Shown: in pieces, positions 6,463 through 13,954 of the stretch | Layout of the letters: each line of letters starts with the position of its first letter | Numbering within the stretch: the first letter of the stretch is position 1 | From: Betaproteobacteria bacterium | Lineage (GTDB): Bacteria; Pseudomonadota; Gammaproteobacteria; Burkholderiales; Burkholderiaceae_C | DNA: 17,610 bases | Assembly (NCBI GenBank): GCA_947448675.1 | Contig: CANFOR010000029.1 | Span: 1-17,610, forward strand | Direction: 5' to 3' | The notes under the pieces: model-generated | The model's input: the letters and a program-made list of their open reading frames with translations, nothing else | Databases searched by the model: none | What the model was told of the DNA's origin: nothing | Position numbers and translations under genes: made by a program

Positions 6463-7854
6463 TCAGGCCGTTTGCAAGCGCGCTAAAACTTGCTCGCGCG
6501 TACACAAAGCCAGCACCGCGTCGAGCGAGGGGGTTTGTGCCGTGCCCAAAATCAAAACCCGCACCGGCATGGCCAGTTGCGGCATTTTGAAGCCGTGGGC
6601 GGCCAGCACCTCTTTAATGACCGCACCAATGGCTACTTTGTCCCAAGCACATGCGCTGAGCTTGTCGGCCAAGGCCGCTAGCGCGGGGCGCACGGCGTCG
6701 GTAACATGCTGGGCTTTTTCAATGGCGTCAGGCTGCACATCGGTGTAAAACTTAGCGGCCCAAGCCGCCAAAGCTACCGTGGTTTCACAGCGGTCTTTGA
6801 ACAAGGCGCAAATGGCTTGCAAGCGCGCATCGGCGGGCACGGCCAGGGTCGACTCACGGTTGGCCAATTGGGCTTGCACCAGGCTGGCCAAGCGCTCGTC
6901 GCTGGCATGTTTGATGTAGTACGCGTTCACCCACAGCAGCTTGGCTGGGTCCCACTGTGCGGGGCTTTTGCTCAAATGGCTGCCGTCAAACCAAGCCACC
7001 ATTTGCGCACGGCTAAACAACTCTTCGTCGCCATGGCTCCAACCCAGGCGGGCCAGGTAGTTAAGCATGGCTTCGGGTAAATAACCAGCGTCTTCGTAGG
7101 CGGTGACGCTCACCGCGCCGCGCCGCTTAGAGAGCTTTTGCCCGTCGTCGCCTAAGATCACCGGGCAGTGGCCAAACTGTGGCAGCGGCGCGCCCAGCGC
7201 GTTAAAAATATTGATCTGCCATGGCGTGTTGTTGATGTGTTCATCGCCCCGGAACACATGGCTGATGCGCATGTCCCAGTCGTCCACCACCACGGCAAAG
7301 TTATAGGTCGGGATGCCGTCTTGCCGCACGATGATGAGATCGTCAATCTCGCGGTTGCTGATGGTGATGGGGCCTTTGACCAAGTCGTTCCAAGTCACTT
7401 CGCCATCGGGCGGATTGCAAAAGCGCACCACGGGCTGCACGCCTTGCGGAATAGGTGGTAAGACTTTGCCTGCAGCGGGCCGCCAGCGCCCGTCGTACAG
7501 GGTTTTTTCACCCTTGGTACGCTTGGCTTCGCGCGTAGCTTCTAGTTCCTCAGGCGTGCTGTAACAGTAATAGGCTTGGCCCTGTGCAATGAGCTGCTGC
7601 ACCACCGCTTGATAGCGCTCCAGGCGCTGCATTTGGTAGACGGGGCCTTCGTCGTAGTCCAGGCCCAACCAGCGCATTGAGGCCAAGATTTGGTCAACCG
7701 AATCTTGTGTGGAGCGGGCCACATCGGTGTCTTCAATGCGCAGCACAAACTGGCCGCCGTGGTGGCGCGCATAGGCCCACGAGTACAGCGCGGTGCGGGC
7801 GGTGCCCAGGTGCAAAAAGCCAGTGGGTGAAGGGGCAATACGGGTGCGGATCAT
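6463..7854 (-). CDS. gltX: Glutamyl-tRNA synthetase
   Basis: At 463 residues this has the normal length for a bacterial class I GluRS, which charges tRNA-Glu with glutamate in the cytoplasm. The HIGH-type signature is PSPTGFLHLGTART (8-21), the ATP/tRNA contact EDTD is at 41-44, FRGDEHINNTPWQ is at 201-213 and the KMSKS-type loop is KLSKRRG (240-246). The region that holds the zinc ligands in E. coli GluRS has only one Cys here (YYCYS, residue 97), so a zinc-less form is likely. The start ATG at 7854 is 7 bases after the metZ stop, so it belongs to the purF-metZ transcript. tRNA-Ala, -Glu and -Asp follow on the same strand. A 7-bp hairpin at 6451-6471 overlaps the stop but has no T-tract. Confidence 0.97.
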   Translation of the reverse strand: MIRTRIAPSPTGFLHLGTARTALYSWAYARHHGGQFVLRIEDTDVARSTQDSVDQILASMRWLGLDYDEGPVYQMQRLERYQAVVQQLIAQGQAYYCYSTPEELEATREAKRTKGEKTLYDGRWRPAAGKVLPPIPQGVQPVVRFCNPPDGEVTWNDLVKGPITISNREIDDLIIVRQDGIPTYNFAVVVDDWDMRISHVFRGDEHINNTPWQINIFNALGAPLPQFGHCPVILGDDGQKLSKRRGAVSVTAYEDAGYLPEAMLNYLARLGWSHGDEELFSRAQMVAWFDGSHLSKSPAQWDPAKLLWVNAYYIKHASDERLASLVQAQLANRESTLAVPADARLQAICALFKDRCETTVALAAWAAKFYTDVQPDAIEKAQHVTDAVRPALAALADKLSACAWDKVAIGAVIKEVLAAHGFKMPQLAMPVRVLILGTAQTPSLDAVLALCTREQVLARLQTA

Positions 7855-7861
7855 GGTGGCT

Positions 7862-9091
7862 TCAAAGCGTTTTCAAAGTATCGAGGCCGCGCAGCAAGTC
7901 GGCCTTCACGTCGTCAAAATGTTCCAAGCCCACCGCAAAGCGAACCATGCCTTGGCCCATGCCCGCGGCTTGGCGCTGCGCTTCCGACAGCTTGCCGTGC
8001 GAGGTGCTGGCCGGGTGGGTAAGCAGGCCCTTGGTGTCACCCAGGTTGGTACACAGCGAGAGCACCTGCAGACTGTCGAGCACATGAAAGGCGCGTGCAC
8101 GACCTTCTTCGGCTGAGCTGGCCTTCACATCAAACGAGAGCAACGCACCGCCCTTGCCCGACTGTTGGGCCATGGCCAGCGCGTGCTGCGGGTGGCTGGG
8201 CAGGCCGGGGTAGTAGACGCGCGCCACCTGGGGATGTTGCTCTAGCCACTGCGCCAATGCGAGTGCCCGCGCACTCTGCGCCTCCATGCGAATGCCCAGT
8301 GTTTCTAAGCCTTTGAGCACCACCCAGGCATTGAAGGGCGACAGCACCATGCCGGTGTTTTTCATCACCGGCAAGAACTTGCCCTTGACCAATTCTTCAC
8401 TAGCGCACAGGGCACCCGCCATCACGCGGCCTTGGCCGTCTAAATATTTGGTGCCCGAGTGCATGATGATGTCGGCGCCAAAAACCATCGGGCGCTGTAA
8501 AGCGGGCGTGGCAAAGCAATTGTCTACCGCCAGCAAAGCACCCGCGCTGTGGGCAATCTCGGCCAGTGCGGCGATGTCGCACACATCGGTCAGCGGGTTG
8601 GTGGGCGTCTCGGCAAACAGCAGTTTGGTGCTGGGGCGCACAGCGGCCTTCCACGCCGCCAGGTCGGTTTGCGGCACCACGGTGGACTCCACGCCAAAGC
8701 GCGCAAACTCACTGCCAATCAGCTTGATGGTCGAGCCAAACATCGACTGCGAAAACACCACATGGTCGCCCGCCTTCAGTAGGCTAAACAGCATCAGCAT
8801 GATGGACGACATGCCCGACGAGGTGGCCATACAGGCCTGCGTGCCCTCTAAAGCCGCCAGGCGCAGCTCCAAACTGCTCACCGTGGGGTTGCCGCTACGA
8901 CCATAGGTATAGCCCTCTTCCTGGCCCGCAAAACGTGCCGCAGAGGCCTGCGCGCTGGGTTGCACATAGCCAGTGGTCAAGTACAAGGCCTCGGAGTTTT
9001 CACCGTATTGGCTGCGCGGCACGGCGGCGCGCACAGCCAGTGTGTCGATGTGCAAGCCTTCGGGTAGCGCTGGGGGTGCTGAATGTGTCAT
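7862..9091 (-). CDS. metZ: O-succinylhomoserine sulfhydrylase
   Basis: This is a fold-type I PLP enzyme of the Cys/Met metabolism family, closest in memory to MetZ, which makes homocysteine directly from O-succinylhomoserine and sulfide. Counting from the ATG at 9091 (409 residues), YGRSGNPT (63-70) is the phosphate-binding segment, Asp190 in AVDNCFATP pairs with the pyridine nitrogen, and Lys215 in HSGTKYLDGQGR forms the Schiff base. A GTG at 9115 overlaps the purF TAG stop (TAGTG) and would add 8 residues, but no Shine-Dalgarno precedes it. The ATG at 9091 has GGA 9 bases upstream and gives a more usual N-terminus. Either way it follows purF directly and precedes gltX by 7 bases. O-acetylhomoserine specificity cannot be fully excluded. 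Confidence 0.92.
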   Translation of the reverse strand: MTHSAPPALPEGLHIDTLAVRAAVPRSQYGENSEALYLTTGYVQPSAQASAARFAGQEEGYTYGRSGNPTVSSLELRLAALEGTQACMATSSGMSSIMLMLFSLLKAGDHVVFSQSMFGSTIKLIGSEFARFGVESTVVPQTDLAAWKAAVRPSTKLLFAETPTNPLTDVCDIAALAEIAHSAGALLAVDNCFATPALQRPMVFGADIIMHSGTKYLDGQGRVMAGALCASEELVKGKFLPVMKNTGMVLSPFNAWVVLKGLETLGIRMEAQSARALALAQWLEQHPQVARVYYPGLPSHPQHALAMAQQSGKGGALLSFDVKASSAEEGRARAFHVLDSLQVLSLCTNLGDTKGLLTHPASTSHGKLSEAQRQAAGMGQGMVRFAVGLEHFDDVKADLLRGLDTLKTL

Positions 9092-9114
9092 AGCTTTATT
9101 CCATAAATCGGTCA

Positions 9115-10611
9115 CTACACGTTCGGCAGTGCCAAGCGCGAGGTGTCTTCCTCGCCCTCTTGCTGCGCCGCGCGGCCTTGGTTCAGGCGGGCAATGTCGG
9201 CGCTGCTGATGTCGCCGGTCACGTATACGCCGTCAAAGCAGGATGCGTCAAAGTCGCTGATCGCCGGGTTGAGCGCGCCAATCGCTCGCTTCATGGCGTC
9301 TACGTCTTGGTAGATCAGCGCGTCGCAGCCAATCAGTTGGCGAATCTCTTCGACCGTGCGGCCATGCGCTACCAGCTCTTCCGAGCTGGGCATGTCGATG
9401 CCGTAGACGTTGGGAAAGCGCACCGGCGGCGCGGCGCTGGCCATGTAGACCTTGCGCGCCCCAGCATCGCGGGCCATTTGCACGATCTCTTTGCAGGTGG
9501 TGCCGCGCACGATGGAGTCGTCTACCAAGAGCACATTGCGGCCCTTGAATTCGCTGGCAATCACGTTGAGTTTTTGCCGCACCGATTTTTTGCGCACCGA
9601 CTGCCCCGGCATGATGAAAGTGCGGCCCACATAGCGGTTTTTCACAAAACCCTCGCGGTAGGGAATGCCCAGCAAATGCGCCAATTGCGTCGCGCTAGGG
9701 CGGCTCGACTCGGGAATGGGAATGATCACATCGATCTCATTGGGCGGCACGGTCGAGACTACGCGCTTGGCCAAAGTCTCACCCATGTTCAAACGCGCTT
9801 GGTAGACCGAGATGCCGTCAATCACCGAGTCGGGCCGGGCCAAATACACAAACTCAAAAATACAGGGGTTGAGCTGGGGTTGGGCCGCGCACTGCTGCGC
9901 GTATACCTCGCCCTGCAAGTCAATAAACACCGCCTCGCCGGGCAAGAGGTTGCGCTCAAACACATGGCCCGTGCCCTCCAGCGCCACCGACTCGCTGGCG
10001 ATCACCACCGCGCCGTCTTTGCCACGGCCCATGCACAGCGGGCGAATGCCATGCGGGTCACGAAAGGCCATCAGGCCGTGGCCCGCAATCAAGGCCACCA
10101 CGGCGTAGGAGCCGCGCACGCGCAGGTGCAGGTTGCGCACCGCCGTAAACACGTCTTCGGGTTTGAGCGCCAAGCCACGGGTGGACTTTTCGAGTTCGTG
10201 GGCCAACACATTAAGCAGCACTTCGGAGTCGCTCTCGGTGTTGATGTGGCGGTGGTCGGTCACGAACAGCTCGCTCTTCAAGGCCTGCGCGTTGGTGAGG
10301 TTGCCGTTGTGCACCAACACAATGCCAAAGGGCGCGTTGACGTAAAAAGGCTGTGCCTCTTCTTCGCTGTAGGCATTGCCCGCGGTGGGGTAGCGTACCT
10401 GGCCCAGGCCGCAATTGCCCGGCAGCGCGCGCATATTGCGGGTGCGAAACACGTCGCGCACCATGCCCTTGGCCTTGTGCATAAAAAACTTGCGCTCCAG
10501 CTGGGTGACGATGCCCGCCGCGTCTTGGCCGCGGTGCTGCAAGAGCAAGAGCGCGTCATAAATGAGCTGGTTCACAGGTGCGTTGCTGACAACGCCGACG
10601 ATTCCACACAT
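9115..10611 (-). CDS. purF: Amidophosphoribosyltransferase
   Basis: The 498-residue protein catalyses the first committed step of purine synthesis, PRPP plus glutamine to phosphoribosylamine. It starts MCGIVGVV, so the catalytic Cys becomes N-terminal after Met removal, as in all class II glutamine amidotransferases. Further glutaminase motifs are NGNLTNA and the GQVRYPTAGN segment. The C-terminal phosphoribosyltransferase domain carries the PRPP loop VLLVDDSIVRGTT. Its length is close to E. coli PurF (505). It lies 32 bases after cvpA, the classic purF partner, and its leader carries a tandem AAGTACAG repeat of no known meaning. The TAG stop touches a possible GTG start of metZ. Confidence 0.97.
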   Translation of the reverse strand: MCGIVGVVSNAPVNQLIYDALLLLQHRGQDAAGIVTQLERKFFMHKAKGMVRDVFRTRNMRALPGNCGLGQVRYPTAGNAYSEEEAQPFYVNAPFGIVLVHNGNLTNAQALKSELFVTDHRHINTESDSEVLLNVLAHELEKSTRGLALKPEDVFTAVRNLHLRVRGSYAVVALIAGHGLMAFRDPHGIRPLCMGRGKDGAVVIASESVALEGTGHVFERNLLPGEAVFIDLQGEVYAQQCAAQPQLNPCIFEFVYLARPDSVIDGISVYQARLNMGETLAKRVVSTVPPNEIDVIIPIPESSRPSATQLAHLLGIPYREGFVKNRYVGRTFIMPGQSVRKKSVRQKLNVIASEFKGRNVLLVDDSIVRGTTCKEIVQMARDAGARKVYMASAAPPVRFPNVYGIDMPSSEELVAHGRTVEEIRQLIGCDALIYQDVDAMKRAIGALNPAISDFDASCFDGVYVTGDISSADIARLNQGRAAQQEGEEDTSRLALPNV

Positions 10612-10643
10612 GCTGTACTTTCTGTACTTCCCCAGCGCATTCG

Positions 10644-11129
10644 CTAGGGAAGGTATTTTCCAAAATCTTGCGGCACTACCGGCTTGATGCCCTTGAGCGC
10701 GGCCTGCAACACCCCTGCGCCCACACTGGCCTGCCAGGCCGCCGTGCTGCGCAGCGCCGTCATGCCCACCACCACGGCCAGAGCCAAGAGCAGCACCAGC
10801 GCGCGCACCAGGCCAAAGGCCGCGCCGAGCAAACGGTCAACCGGGCCCAGGCCCACGGCAGACACCATCTTCTTGGCCAACCAGGCCAGCAAGCCACCGG
10901 CAAAAGCCGTGGCCACAAATACCGCGACAAAACCCGCCGCATAGCGCAGCGACTCGCTTGTGCCCTGCAACGGCAACCAAGCTGCGGCCTGCGGCGCAAA
11001 CCAGGGTGCCAAAATAATCGCCGCGATCCAAGCCAGCACCGAGAGCAGCTCGTAGACCAAACCGCGCCACAAACCCAAAGCTGCAGACAGCGCCAGCACG
11101 CCGAGCATGAACCAGTCCAGCGTGGCCAT
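10644..11129 (-). CDS. cvpA: CvpA family inner-membrane protein
   Basis: The 161-residue protein starts MATLDWFMLGVLALSAALG and shows four hydrophobic segments (roughly 5-22, 28-50, 65-87 and 105-127), the usual CvpA layout. CvpA was named for colicin V production in E. coli and is linked to envelope stress; its biochemical role is not settled. It sits 2 bases after the SPOR gene stop and upstream of purF, matching the conserved cvpA-purF pair of proteobacteria. The C-terminal tail after residue 130 is polar. Confidence 0.92.
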   Translation of the reverse strand: MATLDWFMLGVLALSAALGLWRGLVYELLSVLAWIAAIILAPWFAPQAAAWLPLQGTSESLRYAAGFVAVFVATAFAGGLLAWLAKKMVSAVGLGPVDRLLGAAFGLVRALVLLLALAVVVGMTALRSTAAWQASVGAGVLQAALKGIKPVVPQDFGKYLP

Positions 11130-11131
11130 AC

Positions 11132-12028
11132 CTAGAGCGTCAAAATCGCCGCAGGCAAGTCTAGGCCTTTGATCTTGCTGGCCGCTTTGTCGGCCTCGAC
11201 CCGGCTGGCGTAGGGACCCACGCGCACCCGAATGCGCTTGCCGTCTTTGGTCTCGGCCACTTGGGTATAAGTTTTCAGGCCCGCGCGTTCCACGCGCAAA
11301 CGCGTCTCGCGGGCCTTAGTGGCGTCGGCAAAAGCGCCCACTTGCACGACGTAGCGGTCTGCGCTTTCTGCAGCTACGGAAGCAGGTGGCAGCATCTCTT
11401 TGCCCTCTAGCAAAGCCTGGGCTTTGCGGCCATCGTCAGAAGTGCTGGGGATCGCGGCTTTGGCCACCGGGGGCGCGGCAGCCGGTGGGGTGGTCTTGGG
11501 TACTGCAACCAGCTTGCCAGGCATTTCCAATTTCGGTTTAGCTACATTTTTAATAGCGGGTAACGCATTATTGGCGGGCGTTTCGGGCGTTTTTACCTCT
11601 GGCGCGCGGTTGACCATTTGCTCTTTGGCGTCTAGGCTGGCCGCAGCGCTCACCTGGGCAGCAGGGGTCTGTGCAACAGGCGCAGTTGGCGCAGCAGAAA
11701 CATTGGGCAGTTCAGGGGCCACGGGGGCGGCGGGCAATTTGGGCAATGCGGGCGCAGCGCTTTGCGGCATGGCAGGAATCACCAGGGGCTTGAGCTTGTT
11801 TTTGTCGGGGATGTCCATCGGAATGTCTACCGACACTGGGCGCGGTTGCGCGTCAAACAGCAGCGGGAAGCCCACCACCGCCACCAACACCAAGACCGCA
11901 GCGCCGATCAAACGGTGCTTGGCGCGTTGGCGAATGTGCTCCACGCTTTCGGCCAGCCCCAAGGGTGCGGCGGCGTCTTGGGGCGAGGCTTTGAAGAAGG
12001 AAAAATTCAGCAGGTTCTTGATCGGCAT
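11132..12028 (-). CDS. SPOR-domain inner-membrane protein (DedD/FtsN-like)
   Basis: The 298 residues comprise a short cytoplasmic N-terminus, one transmembrane helix (about 39-58, LIGAAVLVLVAVVGFPLLF), a long Ala/Pro-rich periplasmic linker (60-222) and a C-terminal SPOR domain (224-298, DRYVVQVGAF to the end). SPOR domains bind denuded glycan strands at the division septum, so a role in cell division or septal peptidoglycan is likely, as for DedD or FtsN. Position between folC and cvpA matches dedD in many proteobacteria, but the linker is not conserved and I leave the symbol blank. Residues 153-164 of the linker are encoded by a copy of the dispersed repeat. The gap to folC is 12 bases. Confidence 0.88.
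   Translation of the reverse strand: MPIKNLLNFSFFKASPQDAAAPLGLAESVEHIRQRAKHRLIGAAVLVLVAVVGFPLLFDAQPRPVSVDIPMDIPDKNKLKPLVIPAMPQSAAPALPKLPAAPVAPELPNVSAAPTAPVAQTPAAQVSAAASLDAKEQMVNRAPEVKTPETPANNALPAIKNVAKPKLEMPGKLVAVPKTTPPAAAPPVAKAAIPSTSDDGRKAQALLEGKEMLPPASVAAESADRYVVQVGAFADATKARETRLRVERAGLKTYTQVAETKDGKRIRVRVGPYASRVEADKAASKIKGLDLPAAILTL
11539..11596 (+). repeat. Dispersed repeat copy 3, inside the SPOR gene
   Basis: On the plus strand this begins TTAGCTACATTTTTAATAGC, followed by TAACGCAT at the same distance as in copy 5. The exact core is 11541-11557. Without any gap it shares TTAGCTACA, TAATAGC and TAACGCAT with copy 5, and after a one-base shift the tail (GGGCGTTTCGGGCGTTTTTA) also resembles copy 5. 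It is read through in frame on the minus strand as part of the SPOR protein linker (residues 153-164 and a few more). Confidence 0.65.
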
Positions 12029-12040
12029 GGAGGCTGCATT

Positions 12041-13423
12041 TCAGGCGAGGTGCTGGGCATGAAGGCGGGGGATTCCGTGCTCCAAAATCGCCCCCACGGT
12101 GAAGAAGGAACCAAAGACCACGATTCTATCAGCGGGGTCAGCCGCAGCCACGGCAGCCTCTAGCGCTAGCACGGGCGTGGCATGGCATTGCGCAGTGGGC
12201 GCGCCCACCCGCGCTGCCTGCTGGGCCCAGCGCGGGCTGGCCTGCTGCCAGGCCGTTTGCAAAGCCTGCGCCGTCGCAGCGCGCGGCGTCGGCAGGTCGC
12301 AAAAATACCAGTGGTCTACCAACGGGTCCATGCGCGCCAACATACTGGCCAAATCTTTGTCGGCCATGGCGCCAAACACCGCGTGCGTGCTGGGGTAAAA
12401 GCCCATGGCGTCAAGGTTTTGGGCCAACGCCGCCACAGCGTGCGGGTTGTGCGCCACGTCGAGCACCAAGGTCGGCTGGCCGGGCACGATTTGAAAGCGC
12501 CCCGGCAGCTCGACCATGGCCATGCCATTGCGCACGGCCTGCGCCGTCACCGGCAGCTGCTCGCGCAGCGCGGTGAGCGCGGCCAGCACACCCGAGGCAT
12601 TGAGGAGCTGGTTGGCCCCGCGCAGCGCCGGGTAGGCCATGCCTGCAAACCGCCTGCCGCGCCCTGCCCAGCCCCATTGCAGCTTGTCGCCCGAGAAGTT
12701 GTAGTCGCGGCCCATCAGCCACAGATCGGCACCCATGGCGGCAGCGTGGTCGATGATGCTTTGCGGCGGCACCGGGTCGCTCACGATGGCGGGTCTGCCC
12801 GCTCGCAAAATGCCCGCCTTTTCAAAGCCAATGCGCTCGCGGTCGGGGCCTAAAAACTCCATGTGGTCGAGGTCGATGCTGGTGATGATGGCGCAGTCGG
12901 CGTCCACGATGTTCACCGCGTCGAGCCGCCCGCCCAGGCCAACTTCTAAGATAGCTACGTCGAGCTGGGACGCCTGCATCAAACGCAAAATCGCCAGTGT
13001 GGTGAACTCAAAATAGCTGAGCGAAATTTCTGCCTCTGGCGCACCGCCCGCTACAGGCTTTGCGCCCCTGGAGCTCTCCACCTCTGCGAAGTGCGCTACA
13101 AAATCTGTAGCTTTTGCAATCTCACCGTGAATGCGACAGCGCTCTTCAAAATGCACCAAATGCGGCGAAGTGAAGACCCCGGTGCGGTAGCCCGCTTGCA
13201 AGAGCACGGCCTCTAACATGGCGCAGGTCGAGCCCTTGCCATTGGTGCCCGCCACGGTAATGACCGGGCAGCCCAGGGCCAAACCCATGCGCTGCGCCAC
13301 GGCGCGCACCCGCGTCAAGCCCAGCTCAATGGTTTGGGGATGCAGGCGCTCGCAATGGGCGAGCCAGTCGCTCAGGGTTTGGGGCAGCAGTCTCGGGAGT
13401 GAAGGGGAAGAAGGCGTTTGCAT
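12041..13423 (-). CDS. folC: Bifunctional folylpolyglutamate/dihydrofolate synthase
   Basis: This Mur-ligase-like ATP enzyme adds glutamate to dihydropteroate and to folates. From the ATG at 13423 it is 460 residues, a little longer than E. coli FolC (422). The P-loop is VAGTNGKGS (57-65), followed by FTSPHLVHFEERCRI (84-98), the region SLSYFEFTTLAIL (134-146), LEVGLGGRLDAVN and the C-terminal LDVAHNPHA motif. Upstream in-frame ATGs exist at 13432 and 13456, none with a clear Shine-Dalgarno; I chose 13423 because it gives the usual short N-terminus. Residues 105-110 and probably up to about 126 are encoded by a dispersed-repeat copy, just before the conserved SLSYFEF block. It heads the housekeeping operon and is divergent from the ArsC-like gene. 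Confidence 0.93.
   Translation of the reverse strand: MQTPSSPSLPRLLPQTLSDWLAHCERLHPQTIELGLTRVRAVAQRMGLALGCPVITVAGTNGKGSTCAMLEAVLLQAGYRTGVFTSPHLVHFEERCRIHGEIAKATDFVAHFAEVESSRGAKPVAGGAPEAEISLSYFEFTTLAILRLMQASQLDVAILEVGLGGRLDAVNIVDADCAIITSIDLDHMEFLGPDRERIGFEKAGILRAGRPAIVSDPVPPQSIIDHAAAMGADLWLMGRDYNFSGDKLQWGWAGRGRRFAGMAYPALRGANQLLNASGVLAALTALREQLPVTAQAVRNGMAMVELPGRFQIVPGQPTLVLDVAHNPHAVAALAQNLDAMGFYPSTHAVFGAMADKDLASMLARMDPLVDHWYFCDLPTPRAATAQALQTAWQQASPRWAQQAARVGAPTAQCHATPVLALEAAVAAADPADRIVVFGSFFTVGAILEHGIPRLHAQHLA
13095..13111 (-). repeat. Dispersed repeat copy 4, inside folC
   Basis: On the minus strand the core is GCTACAGATTTTGTAGC, followed at the copy-3 spacing by TCGCA where copies 3 and 5 have ACGCA. 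Gap-free comparison with copy 3 over 27 bases gives 18 identities by my count. Similarity seems to continue downstream to about 13045 (GAGCT, CCAG, GCGC, AGCC in the order seen in copy 5). It is translated in frame as ATDFVA of FolC. Confidence 0.6.
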
Positions 13424-13506
13424 AGGCCGCATTGTCGGCGATGCACAATGGCGCATTCGCCCTGTGCGTGACTCTCGTGTCTCATTTCGTTTCAGCCCCC
13501 CCCAAT

Positions 13507-13869
13507 ATGACCACTCTCTACGGCATCCCCAACTGTGACACCGTCAAAAAAGCCCGCGCCTGGCTCAGCGCCCAAGGCCTAGCCTACCAGTTCCACGACT
13601 TCAAAAAACAGGGCGTGCCGCTGGATTTGATCGACGGCTGGATCGCGCAACTCGGATGGGAGGCCTTGCTCAACCGGCAGGGCACGACCTGGCGCAAGCT
13701 GCCCGACGATGCCAAAGCCGCGGTGCACGACGCGGCCAGCGCCAAGGCCCTGATGCTGGCCCAGCCCAGCGCGATCAAGCGGCCGGTGGTGCAATGGCCT
13801 GCAGGGCTTTTAACGGTCGGCTTTAAGGCTGAAACCTGGTTGCACCAGCTCGGTGAAAGCCAGCCCTAG
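13507..13869 (+). CDS. ArsC/Spx-family thioredoxin-fold protein (YffB-like)
   Basis: From MTTLYGIPNCDTVKKA the protein is 120 residues, the normal size for the ArsC/Spx/YffB family. Cys10 is the single conserved Cys; NRQGTTWRKL (57-66) and PSAIKRPVV (87-95) are the other family motifs, the latter with the conserved Arg. Members include arsenate reductases, regulators and YffB proteins of uncertain function; absence of other ars genes here argues against a dedicated arsenate role. The frame is open upstream to an ATG at 13432, but those 25 residues do not look like the family and overlap the folC start. The chosen ATG lacks a Shine-Dalgarno and follows a run of eight C's (13496-13503). It is convergent with the egt-associated operon. 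Confidence 0.85.
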   Translation: MTTLYGIPNCDTVKKARAWLSAQGLAYQFHDFKKQGVPLDLIDGWIAQLGWEALLNRQGTTWRKLPDDAKAAVHDAASAKALMLAQPSAIKRPVVQWPAGLLTVGFKAETWLHQLGESQP

Positions 13870-13880
13870 GTAGAAGATCA

Positions 13881-13944
13881 TTAGCTACAAAAATAATAGC
13901 TGCTAACGCATATTCCATGAGCTTTCCAGCGCCTTTTAGCCGCT
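13881..13944 (+). repeat. Dispersed repeat copy 5 between convergent genes
   Basis: TTAGCTACAAAAATAATAGC is followed by TGCTAACGCATATTCC and a GC-richer tail. The core GCTA-N9-TAGC is at 13884-13900. AGCTA (13883-13887) and TAGCT (13897-13901) can form a small hairpin. It lies in the 85-bp space between two stop codons and is the most complete-looking copy in the window; it could also slow transcription, but no T-tract follows. Confidence 0.6.
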
Positions 13945-13954
13945 TCAAGCCCCT

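Noticed and set aside
6451..6471. ACGGCCT/AGGCCGT hairpin at the gltX stop as a terminator
   Set aside because: The stem is only 7 bp and is followed on the minus strand by AAAATT, not a T-tract; the tRNAs follow on the same strand.
9160..10647. Long plus-strand open frame of 495 codons opposite purF
   Set aside because: It is exactly antisense to a clearly recognisable purF, has a composition of Ala/His/Arg/Val typical of antisense frames in GC-rich DNA, and shows no family motif.
12940..12970. GATAGCTACG in folC as another repeat copy
   Set aside because: It lacks TAGC at the required 9-base spacing and encodes the conserved VAILEVGLGG motif of FolC.
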